64,000 bases of DNA from CAVSRC01 sp963782045 (GTDB taxonomy: Bacteria; Pseudomonadota; Alphaproteobacteria; Rhizobiales; Kaistiaceae), in contig CAWAIR010000009.1 of the NCBI GenBank assembly GCA_963782045.1, forward strand, positions 124,001 to 188,000, read 5' to 3'. The notes under the pieces were generated by a model. The model did not search any database and had not been told where the DNA came from. It saw nothing but the letters and a program-made list of their open reading frames with translations. Made by a program: the position numbers and the translations under genes. Shown here one piece after another: positions 1 through 7,563 of this stretch. Numbering within the stretch: the first letter of the stretch is position 1; each line of letters starts with the position of its first letter.

Positions 1-713
1 TCCGCGACGACACCGCCGCGCGCAGCATTGACGACGATGGTGCCGGGCCCCATCCGCTCGATGGCGCGTGCATCGATCATGTGACGGGTTTCGTCGGTCA
101 GCGGCACATGCAGGCTGATCACGTCGGCCTCGCCGAGGAGTTGGTCCAGGCTCCGCCGTCCGGTCTCGCCCCAGGCCGGGCTGTCGGCATCCAGATAGGG
201 GTCGAAAGCGATACAGCGCATGCCGAGCGCCGCTGCCCGCTTCGCCGTCTCGCGTGCGATGGAACCGTAGCCGACCAGCCCCATCACCTTGCCGCTCAGC
301 TCGCGGCCGATCAGCGCCTGCCGTGGCCATTCGCCGGCAGCCACCGCGGCCGTGGCGCGATAGGCGCCGCGCAGCAGCAGCATGGCGCTGGCGATGACGT
401 ATTCGGCCACCGCCAGATCGTTGGCGCCGGTGGCGGGATAGACCGCGACGCCGCGCACGCGGCAGGCCGCGCCATCGATGTTGTCGAGACCGACCCCCAA
501 CCGGCCGACGCATTCGAGCGCCGGCGCGCTATCCAGCAGCTCCGGCCGCACCTGGGTGCGGTTGCGCACGATCAGCGCCCGGGCATCCGCGAGGTGGCTC
601 GCCAGCTCCGCCGGGCACTCGACCAGGTCGGGGTCGTAGGCCGTGGCGTATCGGGCCGACAGGCGCGCCACGGCGGCAGCGTCCATGAACTCCGAAATGA
701 CGATGGTCGCCAT
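1..713 (-). CDS. slcC: SlcC-like D-isomer-specific 2-hydroxyacid dehydrogenase (partial)
   Basis: Translating the minus strand from the ATG at 713 gives a protein beginning MATIVISEFMDAAAVARLSA that runs off the left edge of the window after about 237 residues. It has the substrate-domain signature GRLGVGLDNID, the nucleotide-binding loop GLVGYGSIARE and the catalytic-domain stretch NAARGGVV typical of NAD-dependent 2-hydroxyacid dehydrogenases (SerA family). In the sulfolactate pathway of Chromohalobacter, SlcC, a member of this family, oxidises (S)-sulfolactate to sulfopyruvate. The ISEFMD start and position directly downstream of suyAB-like genes fit SlcC. A phosphoglycerate or glyoxylate/hydroxypyruvate dehydrogenase is the alternative. 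The C-terminus with the catalytic Glu and His lies outside the window. Confidence 0.75.
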   Translation of the reverse strand, partial: MATIVISEFMDAAAVARLSARYATAYDPDLVECPAELASHLADARALIVRNRTQVRPELLDSAPALECVGRLGVGLDNIDGAACRVRGVAVYPATGANDLAVAEYVIASAMLLLRGAYRATAAVAAGEWPRQALIGRELSGKVMGLVGYGSIARETAKRAAALGMRCIAFDPYLDADSPAWGETGRRSLDQLLGEADVISLHVPLTDETRHMIDARAIERMGPGTIVVNAARGGVVA

Positions 714-738
714 GACGCTTCGTCTCGCGATGAAGGCC

Positions 739-1917
739 TCAGGCGCTGCGGTAGAGCTTGGTCAGCACGAACTCGCGGTGACCGAGCGCTTCCGCCGCCG
801 TGTTGCGGCCGTTGGCGGTGCGCACGATCATCTCGATGAGCGCGTCGCCGGCCTTGTCGATGGTCATGTCGCGGCGGAGAATCCCGGTAACGTCAAGATC
901 GATGTGCTCCGACATGGTGCGCACCGTGCGCGGATTGGCCGAGATCTTGATGACCGGCACGATCGGGTTGCCGATGATGTTGCCCTGGCCGGTGGGGAAG
1001 GTGTGGACGACATAGCCCGCCGCCGCCATCAGGGTGACGCATTCCGCCGCGGCGGAAGAGGTGTCCATGTAGTAGAGGCCAGGCCCCTTTTCCGGCGCCT
1101 CGGCCGGTCCCATGGCGTCGATGTAGCGACAGCTGCGGCCGATCTTCTCGAGATTGCCGAGCGCCTTCTCCTCGATGGTGGTCAGCCCGCCGAGGATGTT
1201 GCCCTTGGTCGGCTGGCTGTCGGAGAGGTCGGAGGTCTTGTAGGGCTCGATCACCTCGTCCTGATAGGCCTGGAAGATCGCCATGAACTTCTCGCCGACC
1301 TCGGGCGTCGCCGCCCGCGCCTGGCAGATGTGCTCGCCGCCGGTGATCTCGGAGGTCTCGCCGAAGATGCCGTAAATGCCTTCCGGGATGAGCTTGTCGT
1401 ACATGTTGCCCACCGTCGGGCAGGAGCCGAGGCCGGTGGTGGTGTCGGATTCGCCGCACTTGGTCGAGATCCACAGCTCCGAGAGATCGCAGTCTTCGCG
1501 CTGCAGCTCGCTCGCCCACTGCACGAACTCCTTGGCCTTGCGCGAGGCGACGGCGATCGTGTCGAGGTCGCCTCGCTGCTCGATCGAGAAGCCCTCCACC
1601 GGCTTGCCGGTCGCCGCGATGCCGTCGACGATGACCTTGGTCCATTCCGGTTCGATGCCGATGACCACGACCGCGGCGACGTTCGGGTTGGCGCCGGTGC
1701 CGATAATGGTGCGGAAGAACAGGTCGAGGTCCTCGCCGAACTGCAAGCGGCCATAGGCATGCGGGATGGCCATCGTCCCCTTGATGTTGTTGGCCACCGC
1801 CTCGCAGGCGGCGTTGGAGATGTCGTCGAGCGGCAGGATGACGACGTGGTTGCGGACGCCGACGCGGCCGTTCTCGCGGCGATAGGCCCGGATCTTGCGC
1901 TTGCCGTAGTTGCTCAT
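739..1917 (-). CDS. suyB: (2R)-sulfolactate sulfo-lyase, large subunit (UxaA/SuyB family)
   Basis: 392 residues, UxaA-like large subunit. It contains RVGVRNHVVILPLDDISNAA near the N-terminus, the cysteine motif STKCGESDTTTGLG, FGETSEITGGEH, and the C-terminal FPTGQGNIIGNP and GHREFVLT motifs. The family includes altronate and galactarate dehydratases and the large subunit of (2R)-sulfolactate sulfo-lyase, which eliminates sulfite from sulfolactate to give pyruvate. The LPLDDISNAACEAVANNIKG stretch matches my memory of SuyB better than of altronate dehydratase. The neighbouring SlcC-like dehydrogenase supports this reading, as do the isomerase, kinase and aldolase genes across the regulator. 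A strong ribosome site GAGGAGG precedes the ATG, and it follows the small subunit gene by 13 bases. Function at family level is sure; substrate is inferred. Confidence 0.8.
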   Translation of the reverse strand: MSNYGKRKIRAYRRENGRVGVRNHVVILPLDDISNAACEAVANNIKGTMAIPHAYGRLQFGEDLDLFFRTIIGTGANPNVAAVVVIGIEPEWTKVIVDGIAATGKPVEGFSIEQRGDLDTIAVASRKAKEFVQWASELQREDCDLSELWISTKCGESDTTTGLGSCPTVGNMYDKLIPEGIYGIFGETSEITGGEHICQARAATPEVGEKFMAIFQAYQDEVIEPYKTSDLSDSQPTKGNILGGLTTIEEKALGNLEKIGRSCRYIDAMGPAEAPEKGPGLYYMDTSSAAAECVTLMAAAGYVVHTFPTGQGNIIGNPIVPVIKISANPRTVRTMSEHIDLDVTGILRRDMTIDKAGDALIEMIVRTANGRNTAAEALGHREFVLTKLYRSA

Positions 1918-1930
1918 CGACGCCTCCTCA

Positions 1931-2218
1931 TCACCAGCGCTTGGTCTTGAGATTGTGGATGTGGACGTAACCGCCCTTGTTCACGTCCGCGACGATTCTG
2001 CCGATGTCCTCGCCGTACTTGACGGCGGTGTCGCCGGCCTTGAGGTCCTTCAGCGCCACCTTGTGGCCGATCGGCACGTCGGCGTTCACCTTCAGGTTGA
2101 AGGACGAATCGTCGGCGGTGACGACGCACAGCATGTCGGTGCCGGCCGTCAGTCCCTCGACGACCACCACGCCGACATTGTCCTTGTGGTCATGGACCAG
2201 AAGCTGGGGAGTGATCAC
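1931..2218 (-). CDS. suyA: (2R)-sulfolactate sulfo-lyase, small subunit (SAF domain)
   Basis: 95 residues, a SAF-domain small subunit of the UxaA/SuyA type, with IGHKVALKDLKAGD and the terminal HIHNLKTKRW. It partners the large subunit encoded immediately downstream. I start at the GTG at 2218 because ACGGAGG lies five bases upstream. Longer starts at 2257 (ATG) or 2260 (TTG) would add a non-conserved tail and place the coding start against the operator at 2261-2281. The family also serves altronate/galactarate dehydratases, so the sulfolactate substrate rests on context. Confidence 0.8.
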   Translation of the reverse strand: MITPQLLVHDHKDNVGVVVVEGLTAGTDMLCVVTADDSSFNLKVNADVPIGHKVALKDLKAGDTAVKYGEDIGRIVADVNKGGYVHIHNLKTKRW

Positions 2219-2260
2219 GAGAGCCTCCGTTGGGGGAAGTGGCACACGCTTGGGCATCAA

Positions 2261-2281
2261 ATCTTATATAAGATATAAGAT
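2261..2281. promoter_or_regulatory. Operator copy 1 of the sulfosugar regulon (GntR site)
   Basis: Contains the perfect 14-bp palindrome ATCTTATATAAGAT (2261-2274) followed by an extra half-site ATAAGAT. It lies in the divergent gap between suyA and the HutC-type regulator. The same 21-bp sequence, in the opposite orientation, lies upstream of the ABC binding-protein gene and, with one change, at 14503-14523. An AT-rich palindrome recurring near divergent GntR-linked promoters is best explained as the operator of the adjacent regulator. Confidence 0.8.
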
Positions 2282-2302
2282 ATAGAAAGCTGGTCTTGTC
2301 AA
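2274..2302 (-). promoter_or_regulatory. Predicted sigma-70-type promoter of suyAB-slcC
   Basis: On the minus strand a perfect -35 hexamer TTGACA (2297-2302) is followed, after 17 bases, by CTTATA (2274-2279), which lies inside the operator palindrome. A regulator bound there would block the -10 region. The -10 match is imperfect. Confidence 0.5.
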
Positions 2303-2350
2303 CGTGTTCAGGCTAGAAAGGTCACAATTGCGTCACACGAGAGGGGCCGC

Positions 2351-3079
2351 ATGGAGACGTCGGGAAGCCAGGTCGGATTCAAGCCGCTCTATTCGCAGGT
2401 GCGTGACGAGATTGTGCGCCGGCTGGCCGATGGCATGTGGCAGCCCGGCACCATGCTGCCGAGCGAGCAGGAGCTCGCGCGGACCCTCGGCGTCAGCCAG
2501 GGAACCGCGCGCAAGGCCCTCGATTTCCTGACCTCGGAAGGCATCCTCACCCGGCGCCAGGGTCGCGGCACCTTCGTCGCCGAGTTCGAGGAGAGCCGCA
2601 TCCTCTTCCAGTTCTTCCGCCTGGCTCCGGACGTCGGTGAGCGCCTTTTCCCCAATTCGCGCGTACTCAACCGCTCCTCGGCGGTCGCTAGCCCCACCGA
2701 GCGCGCCGCGCTTGATCTCGAACGCGGTGCCGAGGTGTGGCACATCGAGCGCGTGCGCAAATTCAAAGAGGAACCGATCCTCACCGAAACGCTGTCGCTG
2801 CCCCTTGCACGCTTTCCCAAGCTCGGGGAGTTCACGGAAATTCCCAACAATGTCTACCGGTTCTATTCGGCCGAATATGGCATATCGATCGCGCACAGCT
2901 CCGAGCGCATCAAGGCCGTTGCCGCCAATGGGCACGATGCCAAGGAACTCGGCTGCGCCGAGGGGACGCCGCTCCTCCTGATCGAGCGCACTGCATACGA
3001 CTTCGCCGATAATCCGGCCGAGTTCCGCCAGTCCCACTGCCTGACGACCAACGTCCACTACGCCCTGGACCTGCGGTAG
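2351..3079 (+). CDS. GntR-family (HutC/UTRA) transcriptional regulator
   Basis: 242 residues. The N-terminal winged helix-turn-helix spans about residues 10-75 (PLYSQVRDEIVRRLADGMWQ, LPSEQELARTLGVSQGTARK, GRGTFVAEF), and a UTRA ligand-binding domain follows (about 90-240), so it belongs to the HutC subfamily. UTRA domains usually bind phosphorylated sugars or related small molecules. It is transcribed divergently from suyAB and sits beside the palindrome at 2261-2281. On the plus strand that palindrome separates a weak -35 (TCAAAT) from TATAGA, suggesting autoregulation. It is the obvious local regulator for the three shared operators; the inducer is unknown, perhaps a sulfosugar or its phosphate. 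Confidence 0.92.
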   Translation: METSGSQVGFKPLYSQVRDEIVRRLADGMWQPGTMLPSEQELARTLGVSQGTARKALDFLTSEGILTRRQGRGTFVAEFEESRILFQFFRLAPDVGERLFPNSRVLNRSSAVASPTERAALDLERGAEVWHIERVRKFKEEPILTETLSLPLARFPKLGEFTEIPNNVYRFYSAEYGISIAHSSERIKAVAANGHDAKELGCAEGTPLLLIERTAYDFADNPAEFRQSHCLTTNVHYALDLR

Positions 3080-3084
3080 CGGCC

Positions 3085-4170
3085 TCACATCACCACCGCC
3101 TGGCCGCTGCGCGCCGAGTCCTCCGCTGCTGCCCCGATGGCGACGGCCTTCGTCCCGTCTTCGAGCGTGACCTCGGGTTTGCCGCCGTGGCGCACGAGTT
3201 CGAGGAAGCGTTGGTGCTCGGCGAAGGTCGATCCGTAGTGGTCGCCGGCCGCAAGCACCGTCTCGTCGACCTCGACCGGTTCGCGCCGCTCGATCTTGCT
3301 GGCGCGCGGCGAGATGGCGATCTCGGCGACCCGCTCCTTGCCGTCGGGTGAGAAGCGGGCTGGGCCAGCCACGAAGGCTTCGACCTTGGCGAGATCGCCG
3401 GTCGCGGCGATCGCCTCCTGCCAGGTCGAGCCCTCGGCGAACATGCACAGATCGAGGGCGGCGCGGACGCCATTGTCGAAATCGACCAGGACGAAGGCAT
3501 TGTCGAGGATGTCCGGGCGGCGGCCGTCATAGCGCTCATCGAGAAAGTTGACGTCCATGGCGCCCGACGCATAGACGCGGGTCGCCTCCGCCCCGGCCAC
3601 CAGCCGCATCAGATCGAAGAAGTGGCAGCACTTCTCGACCAGTGTTCCCCCGGTTTTCTCGTTGAACCGGTTCCAGTCGCCGACCTTGCGCAGGAACGGG
3701 AAACGGTGCTCGCGAATGGCGAACATCCTGAGCCGCCCGATGGTGCCGGAGCGCACCTCATCGAGCATGCGCGCGACCGGCGCGATATAGCGGTATTCCA
3801 TCGCGACCCATACCGGCGTGCCGGCAGCTTCCGCCTTCCGCGCGATCTCCTGGCAGTCGGCGACCGTGGTGCAGAGCGGCTTCTCGCAGAGCACCGGCTT
3901 CCCCAGCGCGATGAGGTCGCGCATGACGGTGACGTGGTGGTAGTTGGGCGTTGCCACCACGAAGACATCGCAGAGATCGGCCGACAGCAGGTTGCGGTAA
4001 TCCGCGAACGCTTTTGTCCCCTCCCCGGCGAGCCTGGCCGCGCTCTCCCGCATGCCCGCGTCGGGATCGGCCACCGCGACCACCGCGGCCTCGGGCAGCA
4101 GCGCGATATTGCGCATGTGCTCGTGCCCCATCATGCCCGAGCCGATGATGCCGTAGCGCACTTTTGCCAT
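3085..4170 (-). CDS. Gfo/Idh/MocA-family protein, candidate NAD-dependent sulfoquinovosidase
   Basis: 361 residues from the ATG at 4170. The N-terminal Rossmann domain has GSGMMG (residues 10-15) and the family EKP motif (96-98). The C-terminal domain contains GDWNRFNEKTGGTLVEKCCH and FFDLMRL, placing the family's conserved His/Asp pair at about H183/D186. It is the last gene of the kinase-aldolase-isomerase operon, five bases after the isomerase gene. The family covers sugar dehydrogenases and NAD-dependent glycosidases of GH109 and GH188; GH188 enzymes hydrolyse sulfoquinovosides. No GH31 sulfoquinovosidase is visible here, so a GH188-type role is attractive, but it is inferred from context and remembered motifs. 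A plain sugar oxidoreductase is the alternative. Confidence 0.85.
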   Translation of the reverse strand: MAKVRYGIIGSGMMGHEHMRNIALLPEAAVVAVADPDAGMRESAARLAGEGTKAFADYRNLLSADLCDVFVVATPNYHHVTVMRDLIALGKPVLCEKPLCTTVADCQEIARKAEAAGTPVWVAMEYRYIAPVARMLDEVRSGTIGRLRMFAIREHRFPFLRKVGDWNRFNEKTGGTLVEKCCHFFDLMRLVAGAEATRVYASGAMDVNFLDERYDGRRPDILDNAFVLVDFDNGVRAALDLCMFAEGSTWQEAIAATGDLAKVEAFVAGPARFSPDGKERVAEIAISPRASKIERREPVEVDETVLAAGDHYGSTFAEHQRFLELVRHGGKPEVTLEDGTKAVAIGAAAEDSARSGQAVVM

Positions 4171-4175
4171 TGTCT

Positions 4176-5570
4176 TCAAAGCTCCAGAATGTCGATGCCG
4201 AGCGCCGCCGCGACGCCGCCGAGCGTTTGCCGGTGGTCGCCGTAGGCCAGCGCCATGTGATGTTCGACGCCCGCTCCGATCAGCGCCTCGAGGAACGCTC
4301 CCGGCGCGGTGTCGAACCGCACCACCCCCGAGGTTCCGGTGAAGGCCATCGGCGCCTCCTGCACCGTGCCCGCGGCGATGACCAGCTTGGTCTCGCCTCT
4401 TGCCTGCGAGATGCGGGCGAAGGTCACGCGGCCCGGCTTGAGCGTGAATTCGAACAGGAGCGGCATCCTGCGGTTGGTGTGAATCGTGGCGCGCGGACGG
4501 GCCGCCGGATCGGCCATCGAGATCGGCGCCTGGCCGCAATGCCAGACGACGCAGGTGCCATCGCCGGTATCGACGTCGACCAGATCGACCAGGAAGGCCG
4601 GGGCATCGGCGACCCGTTGCAGCATCAGGGTGGTCAGCGCGCCGTAGACATCGGCCTCGCAGGCGCAAGGCAGGCACTTCTCGCCGAGCATCGAGACCGG
4701 CCCGCAGACCGCCCCGCCATACTCGGTGAAGGTCTCCGGCCAGCAGCGGACAGCGAAGGCGTCGTAGCCTCCCCGGCTGCGGATATCCTCGATGGCGGTC
4801 TTCAGGCGCAGCGACCGGTCGAGTTGCCCCTGATCGACCGTTTCGAGCGCATCGAGCGCACCTTCGGCCTCGGCGCGGGTGGCAGCCGCCACAGTGTCGG
4901 GAACAGCACGCGCCTCAGCGAAGAGATCGTTGAGATCGATCTCGGAAACCGCCACCCCGGCGAGCGCCGAAAGCTTGGCCTGGTCATAGGCGCATGTATC
5001 GAAGCCCACGGGATGCTCGCCGATCCGGCCGATCCGCGTGCCCTTCAGCCCTTCGGCGATCGTCGCGCCGGCGGGCGAAGCAAACGGCGCCGAGGCGCGA
5101 AGCGGCGCCGGCCGTGCCACCCGCTCGCCCGACAACAGGCGCCCGAGTTCGTGCTGCAAGCCTTCGCTTTCGGGGGCGGCATAGAGCCACGAGAATGCAC
5201 GCTCGCGCAGGCCGAGCGCGTGGGCGGCGAGGTTCAGCCCGCAGAATGCGTTCAGCCGCAAACGACCGCCGAGGCGCGGCTCCGGCACCGCCCAGATGGC
5301 CAGCGGCACATCGAGCGCCTGCGCGGCCTCGACCGTCATCGCCGCGTCGGTGAACGTGACCTGAAGGATGAGAAGCTCGGTGATCGCCTGGGTCTTGAGG
5401 CCGGCGATCGCCGCGCGGGTCGCATCAGCGTCGAACAGGAGTTTGCGCGAACCGACAATGCGCTGGCCGGTCTGCTCCAGGCTGGCGAGCATCCCGGCAA
5501 GCATTTTCTCGGCGAAGGCAACGTCGAAGGTCGCGCGGCCAAGGGGAAGAATTCCGATGATCCGGCTCAT
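4176..5570 (-). CDS. L-fucose/L-arabinose isomerase-like sugar isomerase (candidate sulfoquinovose isomerase)
   Basis: 464 residues from the ATG at 5570, which overlaps the aldolase stop (ATGA). It resembles the L-fucose/arabinose isomerase superfamily. Likely metal-site segments in the C-terminal half are RCWPETFTEYG, PCACEADVYGAL and VVWHCGQAP. These enzymes interconvert aldoses and ketoses using Mn2+. Lying between an aldolase and a Gfo/Idh gene, with a PfkB kinase upstream, it would supply the ketose, here proposed as sulfofructose from sulfoquinovose, in place of the unrelated YihS isomerase. I recall a fucose-isomerase-type sulfoquinovose isomerase (SqvD) from alternative sulfo-EMP loci, but cannot confirm orthology. 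Another hexose substrate is possible. Confidence 0.8.
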   Translation of the reverse strand: MSRIIGILPLGRATFDVAFAEKMLAGMLASLEQTGQRIVGSRKLLFDADATRAAIAGLKTQAITELLILQVTFTDAAMTVEAAQALDVPLAIWAVPEPRLGGRLRLNAFCGLNLAAHALGLRERAFSWLYAAPESEGLQHELGRLLSGERVARPAPLRASAPFASPAGATIAEGLKGTRIGRIGEHPVGFDTCAYDQAKLSALAGVAVSEIDLNDLFAEARAVPDTVAAATRAEAEGALDALETVDQGQLDRSLRLKTAIEDIRSRGGYDAFAVRCWPETFTEYGGAVCGPVSMLGEKCLPCACEADVYGALTTLMLQRVADAPAFLVDLVDVDTGDGTCVVWHCGQAPISMADPAARPRATIHTNRRMPLLFEFTLKPGRVTFARISQARGETKLVIAAGTVQEAPMAFTGTSGVVRFDTAPGAFLEALIGAGVEHHMALAYGDHRQTLGGVAAALGIDILEL

Positions 5571-6616
5571 GACGCGCACATCTCCGCATAGCCGTGGCGG
5601 AACGCGGCATCGGGCGGCGTGAAGCGGGCGCCGTCCGCCCCGAAACAGGGATGCTCCCGCCAGGGCCGCGCTTCGCCGTCGGTGAGCGCATTGATGTCGT
5701 GCATGTAGGCGACCGAGTCGGTCTCGAGGCCGGCGCGCATGGCGGCCCAGTCGGGGAAGCGGCCGAAGGCATCCAGCCAGATGGCCCGGCCGGCGAGATA
5801 GCCGGAGGCACCGGCCCGATAGGCATGGGCCAGGATGTTGCGGAAGGCCATCTTGCCGGCGCCGGCCGAAAGCATCACCCAGGGGCGCCCGGCGAGCCGG
5901 CCCATCTCGTCGAACATGGCCTGCGCCTCCTCCCAGCCGTCATTGCCGACGCCGGGAACGTCGTTGGCGTTGATCGGGCTTTCCAGCTTGAACACATCGA
6001 TGCCGTAGTCGGGCGCGGCGAAGGTCTCGACCGACTTCAGCACGTCGTCGGCCTTCTTGCCCTTCATCTCGATGTAGTCACGGGTCTGGTGCGCATCGGC
6101 GGCGAGCGGATAGACCAGCAGCTCGACCAGGAACGGGATGTCGTAGCGCGCGCAGGCCTCGCCGAGCCGTTTGGTGAAATCCTTCTGGTGCCGGTTGACT
6201 GCATCGGACGCATCGGGCCGGTACCAGACCAGCAGCTTGACCGCGTCCCCGCCCATGCGCTTGATCCGGTCGACCGACCAGTCGTCGATCTCGGCCGACA
6301 GGCGTCCGCCCTCGGCTTCCTCGAACAGCGAGTTCTCCAGGGTCACGATCAGCCCCTTCTGCGGGCTCATCAGATCAATCCCGCGCGGAATCGCGTAGTG
6401 CGGGTCGAGCAGCATGGCCGACGCCTGGTCCTGCAGCGTCTCGATCAACAACGCCTTGAACCGCGCCACGTCGTCGAAGGGCGCCTCCTTGGTGCCGTAA
6501 TAGGCGGCGATCGGCCCCTTGATCGGCGGGCGCTGGTCGACGGCGGTCATCTTGAAGCGCCCGTTGGCATCGGCCATGCGCCGCAATCCCCAGAGCTTGC
6601 CGGCGGTCAGGTTCAC
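5567..6616 (-). CDS. LacD/YihT-like class I aldolase (candidate 6-deoxy-6-sulfofructose-1-phosphate aldolase)
   Basis: 349 residues from a GTG at 6616 whose last bases overlap the kinase stop (GTGA). It is a TIM-barrel class I aldolase of the tagatose-bisphosphate aldolase (LacD) type. The N-terminal VDQR motif, SAMLLDPHYAIPRG, AVKLLVWY and the predicted Schiff-base lysine K210 in IDVFKLESP are visible, followed by LSAGAGKMAF and YLAGRAIW. YihT, the sulfofructose-1-phosphate aldolase of the sulfo-EMP pathway, is in the same family, and would yield sulfolactaldehyde plus dihydroxyacetone phosphate. Tight coupling to the kinase and isomerase supports a ketose-1-phosphate substrate. Tagatose bisphosphate is the alternative. 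Confidence 0.85.
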   Translation of the reverse strand: MNLTAGKLWGLRRMADANGRFKMTAVDQRPPIKGPIAAYYGTKEAPFDDVARFKALLIETLQDQASAMLLDPHYAIPRGIDLMSPQKGLIVTLENSLFEEAEGGRLSAEIDDWSVDRIKRMGGDAVKLLVWYRPDASDAVNRHQKDFTKRLGEACARYDIPFLVELLVYPLAADAHQTRDYIEMKGKKADDVLKSVETFAAPDYGIDVFKLESPINANDVPGVGNDGWEEAQAMFDEMGRLAGRPWVMLSAGAGKMAFRNILAHAYRAGASGYLAGRAIWLDAFGRFPDWAAMRAGLETDSVAYMHDINALTDGEARPWREHPCFGADGARFTPPDAAFRHGYAEMCAS

Positions 6617-7512
6617 TGCACTGTCTCCTTCAAAAGCCCCGTCACATCCGCGCGCCGGGGGTAGCCTGCGCGCCCGCCCTGCCGCGCGCACTTGATGGCG
6701 GCGACGGCGCTGGCAAAGCGGATCGCCTCGGTCTCGCTCATCCCCTCGGCAAGGGCCAGCGCAAACGCACCGTGCCAGACATCGCCGGCGCCGAGCGTGT
6801 CGACCGCTTCGACCTTGAAGGCCGGGGTGTGGACGACGGTGTCGCCGGCAAGATGATAGGTGCCGTTGGCACCGTCGGTGACGCAGACGAATGCCGCCGT
6901 CGCCGCGCGGGCCAGACGCAGGCCCTTCTCGATGTCGGCCTCACCGGAGAGGTCGGCCAGCCCCTGCACCGAGAAGCCGATATGGCTGGCGAGGCCAATG
7001 GCCTCGCGCGCGCCGCGCGTCGGCACCTCGCCATCGAGCACACCGGCAACGCCGCGCTCGCGCGCCGCCCGCATGATCGCCGCGGCGGCCGCCGGCAGGC
7101 GGGTATCGGCCAATGCGGCGTCGAAGCGCATCGTGTCGAGACCGGTCAGCCAGGAGAGGTCGTGCTCGAGGGCAGGGTCGCGGTAGTTGACGATCTGCCG
7201 TTCGCCGCGCCGATCGATAAAGACGGACGAGACCGACGACCGGCGGCCAGCGACCCGCTCGACCGCCGAGCAGTCGACGCCGTCGCGTTGCAGGCCGCGG
7301 ACGATCATGTCGCCCGCCTCGTCGTCGCCGAGCGGCACGACCAGGACGGGGACGCCGCCGAGGCGCGCCATGGCAACGGCGGCGTTGGCGGCGCAGCCGC
7401 CGCCGAGGAAGGCGGCATCGCGCGCGCGAAACTTTTCCGCCGCGCGCGGCATTTCATCGAGCGCGAACACGAAATCGATGACCGCGCTGCCCGCAACCAG
7501 GACCCTTGCCAT
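6613..7512 (-). CDS. PfkB-family carbohydrate kinase (candidate sulfofructose kinase)
   Basis: About 299 residues from ATG 7512 (MARVLVAGSAVIDFV). The N-terminal PfkB signature GGGCAANAAVAMARLGG and the C-terminal ATP/catalytic signature DTLGAGDVWHGAFA, with its catalytic Asp, are intact. The family phosphorylates sugars such as fructose, ribose and, in YihV, sulfofructose. The length is close to YihV (about 298). An alternative ATG at 7548 has AGG six bases upstream and would add 12 residues; the shorter form fits family alignments better. The gene lies between the transporter ATPase and the aldolase, whose start overlaps its stop. Confidence 0.88.
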   Translation of the reverse strand: MARVLVAGSAVIDFVFALDEMPRAAEKFRARDAAFLGGGCAANAAVAMARLGGVPVLVVPLGDDEAGDMIVRGLQRDGVDCSAVERVAGRRSSVSSVFIDRRGERQIVNYRDPALEHDLSWLTGLDTMRFDAALADTRLPAAAAAIMRAARERGVAGVLDGEVPTRGAREAIGLASHIGFSVQGLADLSGEADIEKGLRLARAATAAFVCVTDGANGTYHLAGDTVVHTPAFKVEAVDTLGAGDVWHGAFALALAEGMSETEAIRFASAVAAIKCARQGGRAGYPRRADVTGLLKETVQ

Positions 7513-7563
7513 GCCCTGCGATCTCTCGTGGGAAGATGCCAGTGCCATCGTCGACCTGCGCAA

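Noticed and set aside
643..1950. A 435-residue plus-strand open frame opposite suyB, and many similar long frames opposite other genes
   Set aside because: High-GC third-position bias opens the antisense frames; the proteins are Arg/Ala/His-rich without motifs, while the minus strand encodes clear families.
739..2218. Altronate or galactarate dehydratase as the primary call for the UxaA-type pair
   Set aside because: Possible, but the SlcC-like neighbour and the isomerase-kinase-aldolase set under the same operator fit sulfolactate better; kept as an alternative.
2219..2260. Longer suyA start at 2257 or 2260
   Set aside because: The extension is unlike SAF-domain subunits, reaches the operator, and a strong ribosome site supports GTG 2218.
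4171..4677. N-terminal extension of the Gfo/Idh protein across the isomerase gene
   Set aside because: The extension is Arg-rich antisense-like sequence of the isomerase gene; the Rossmann start MAKVRYGIIG is at 4170.
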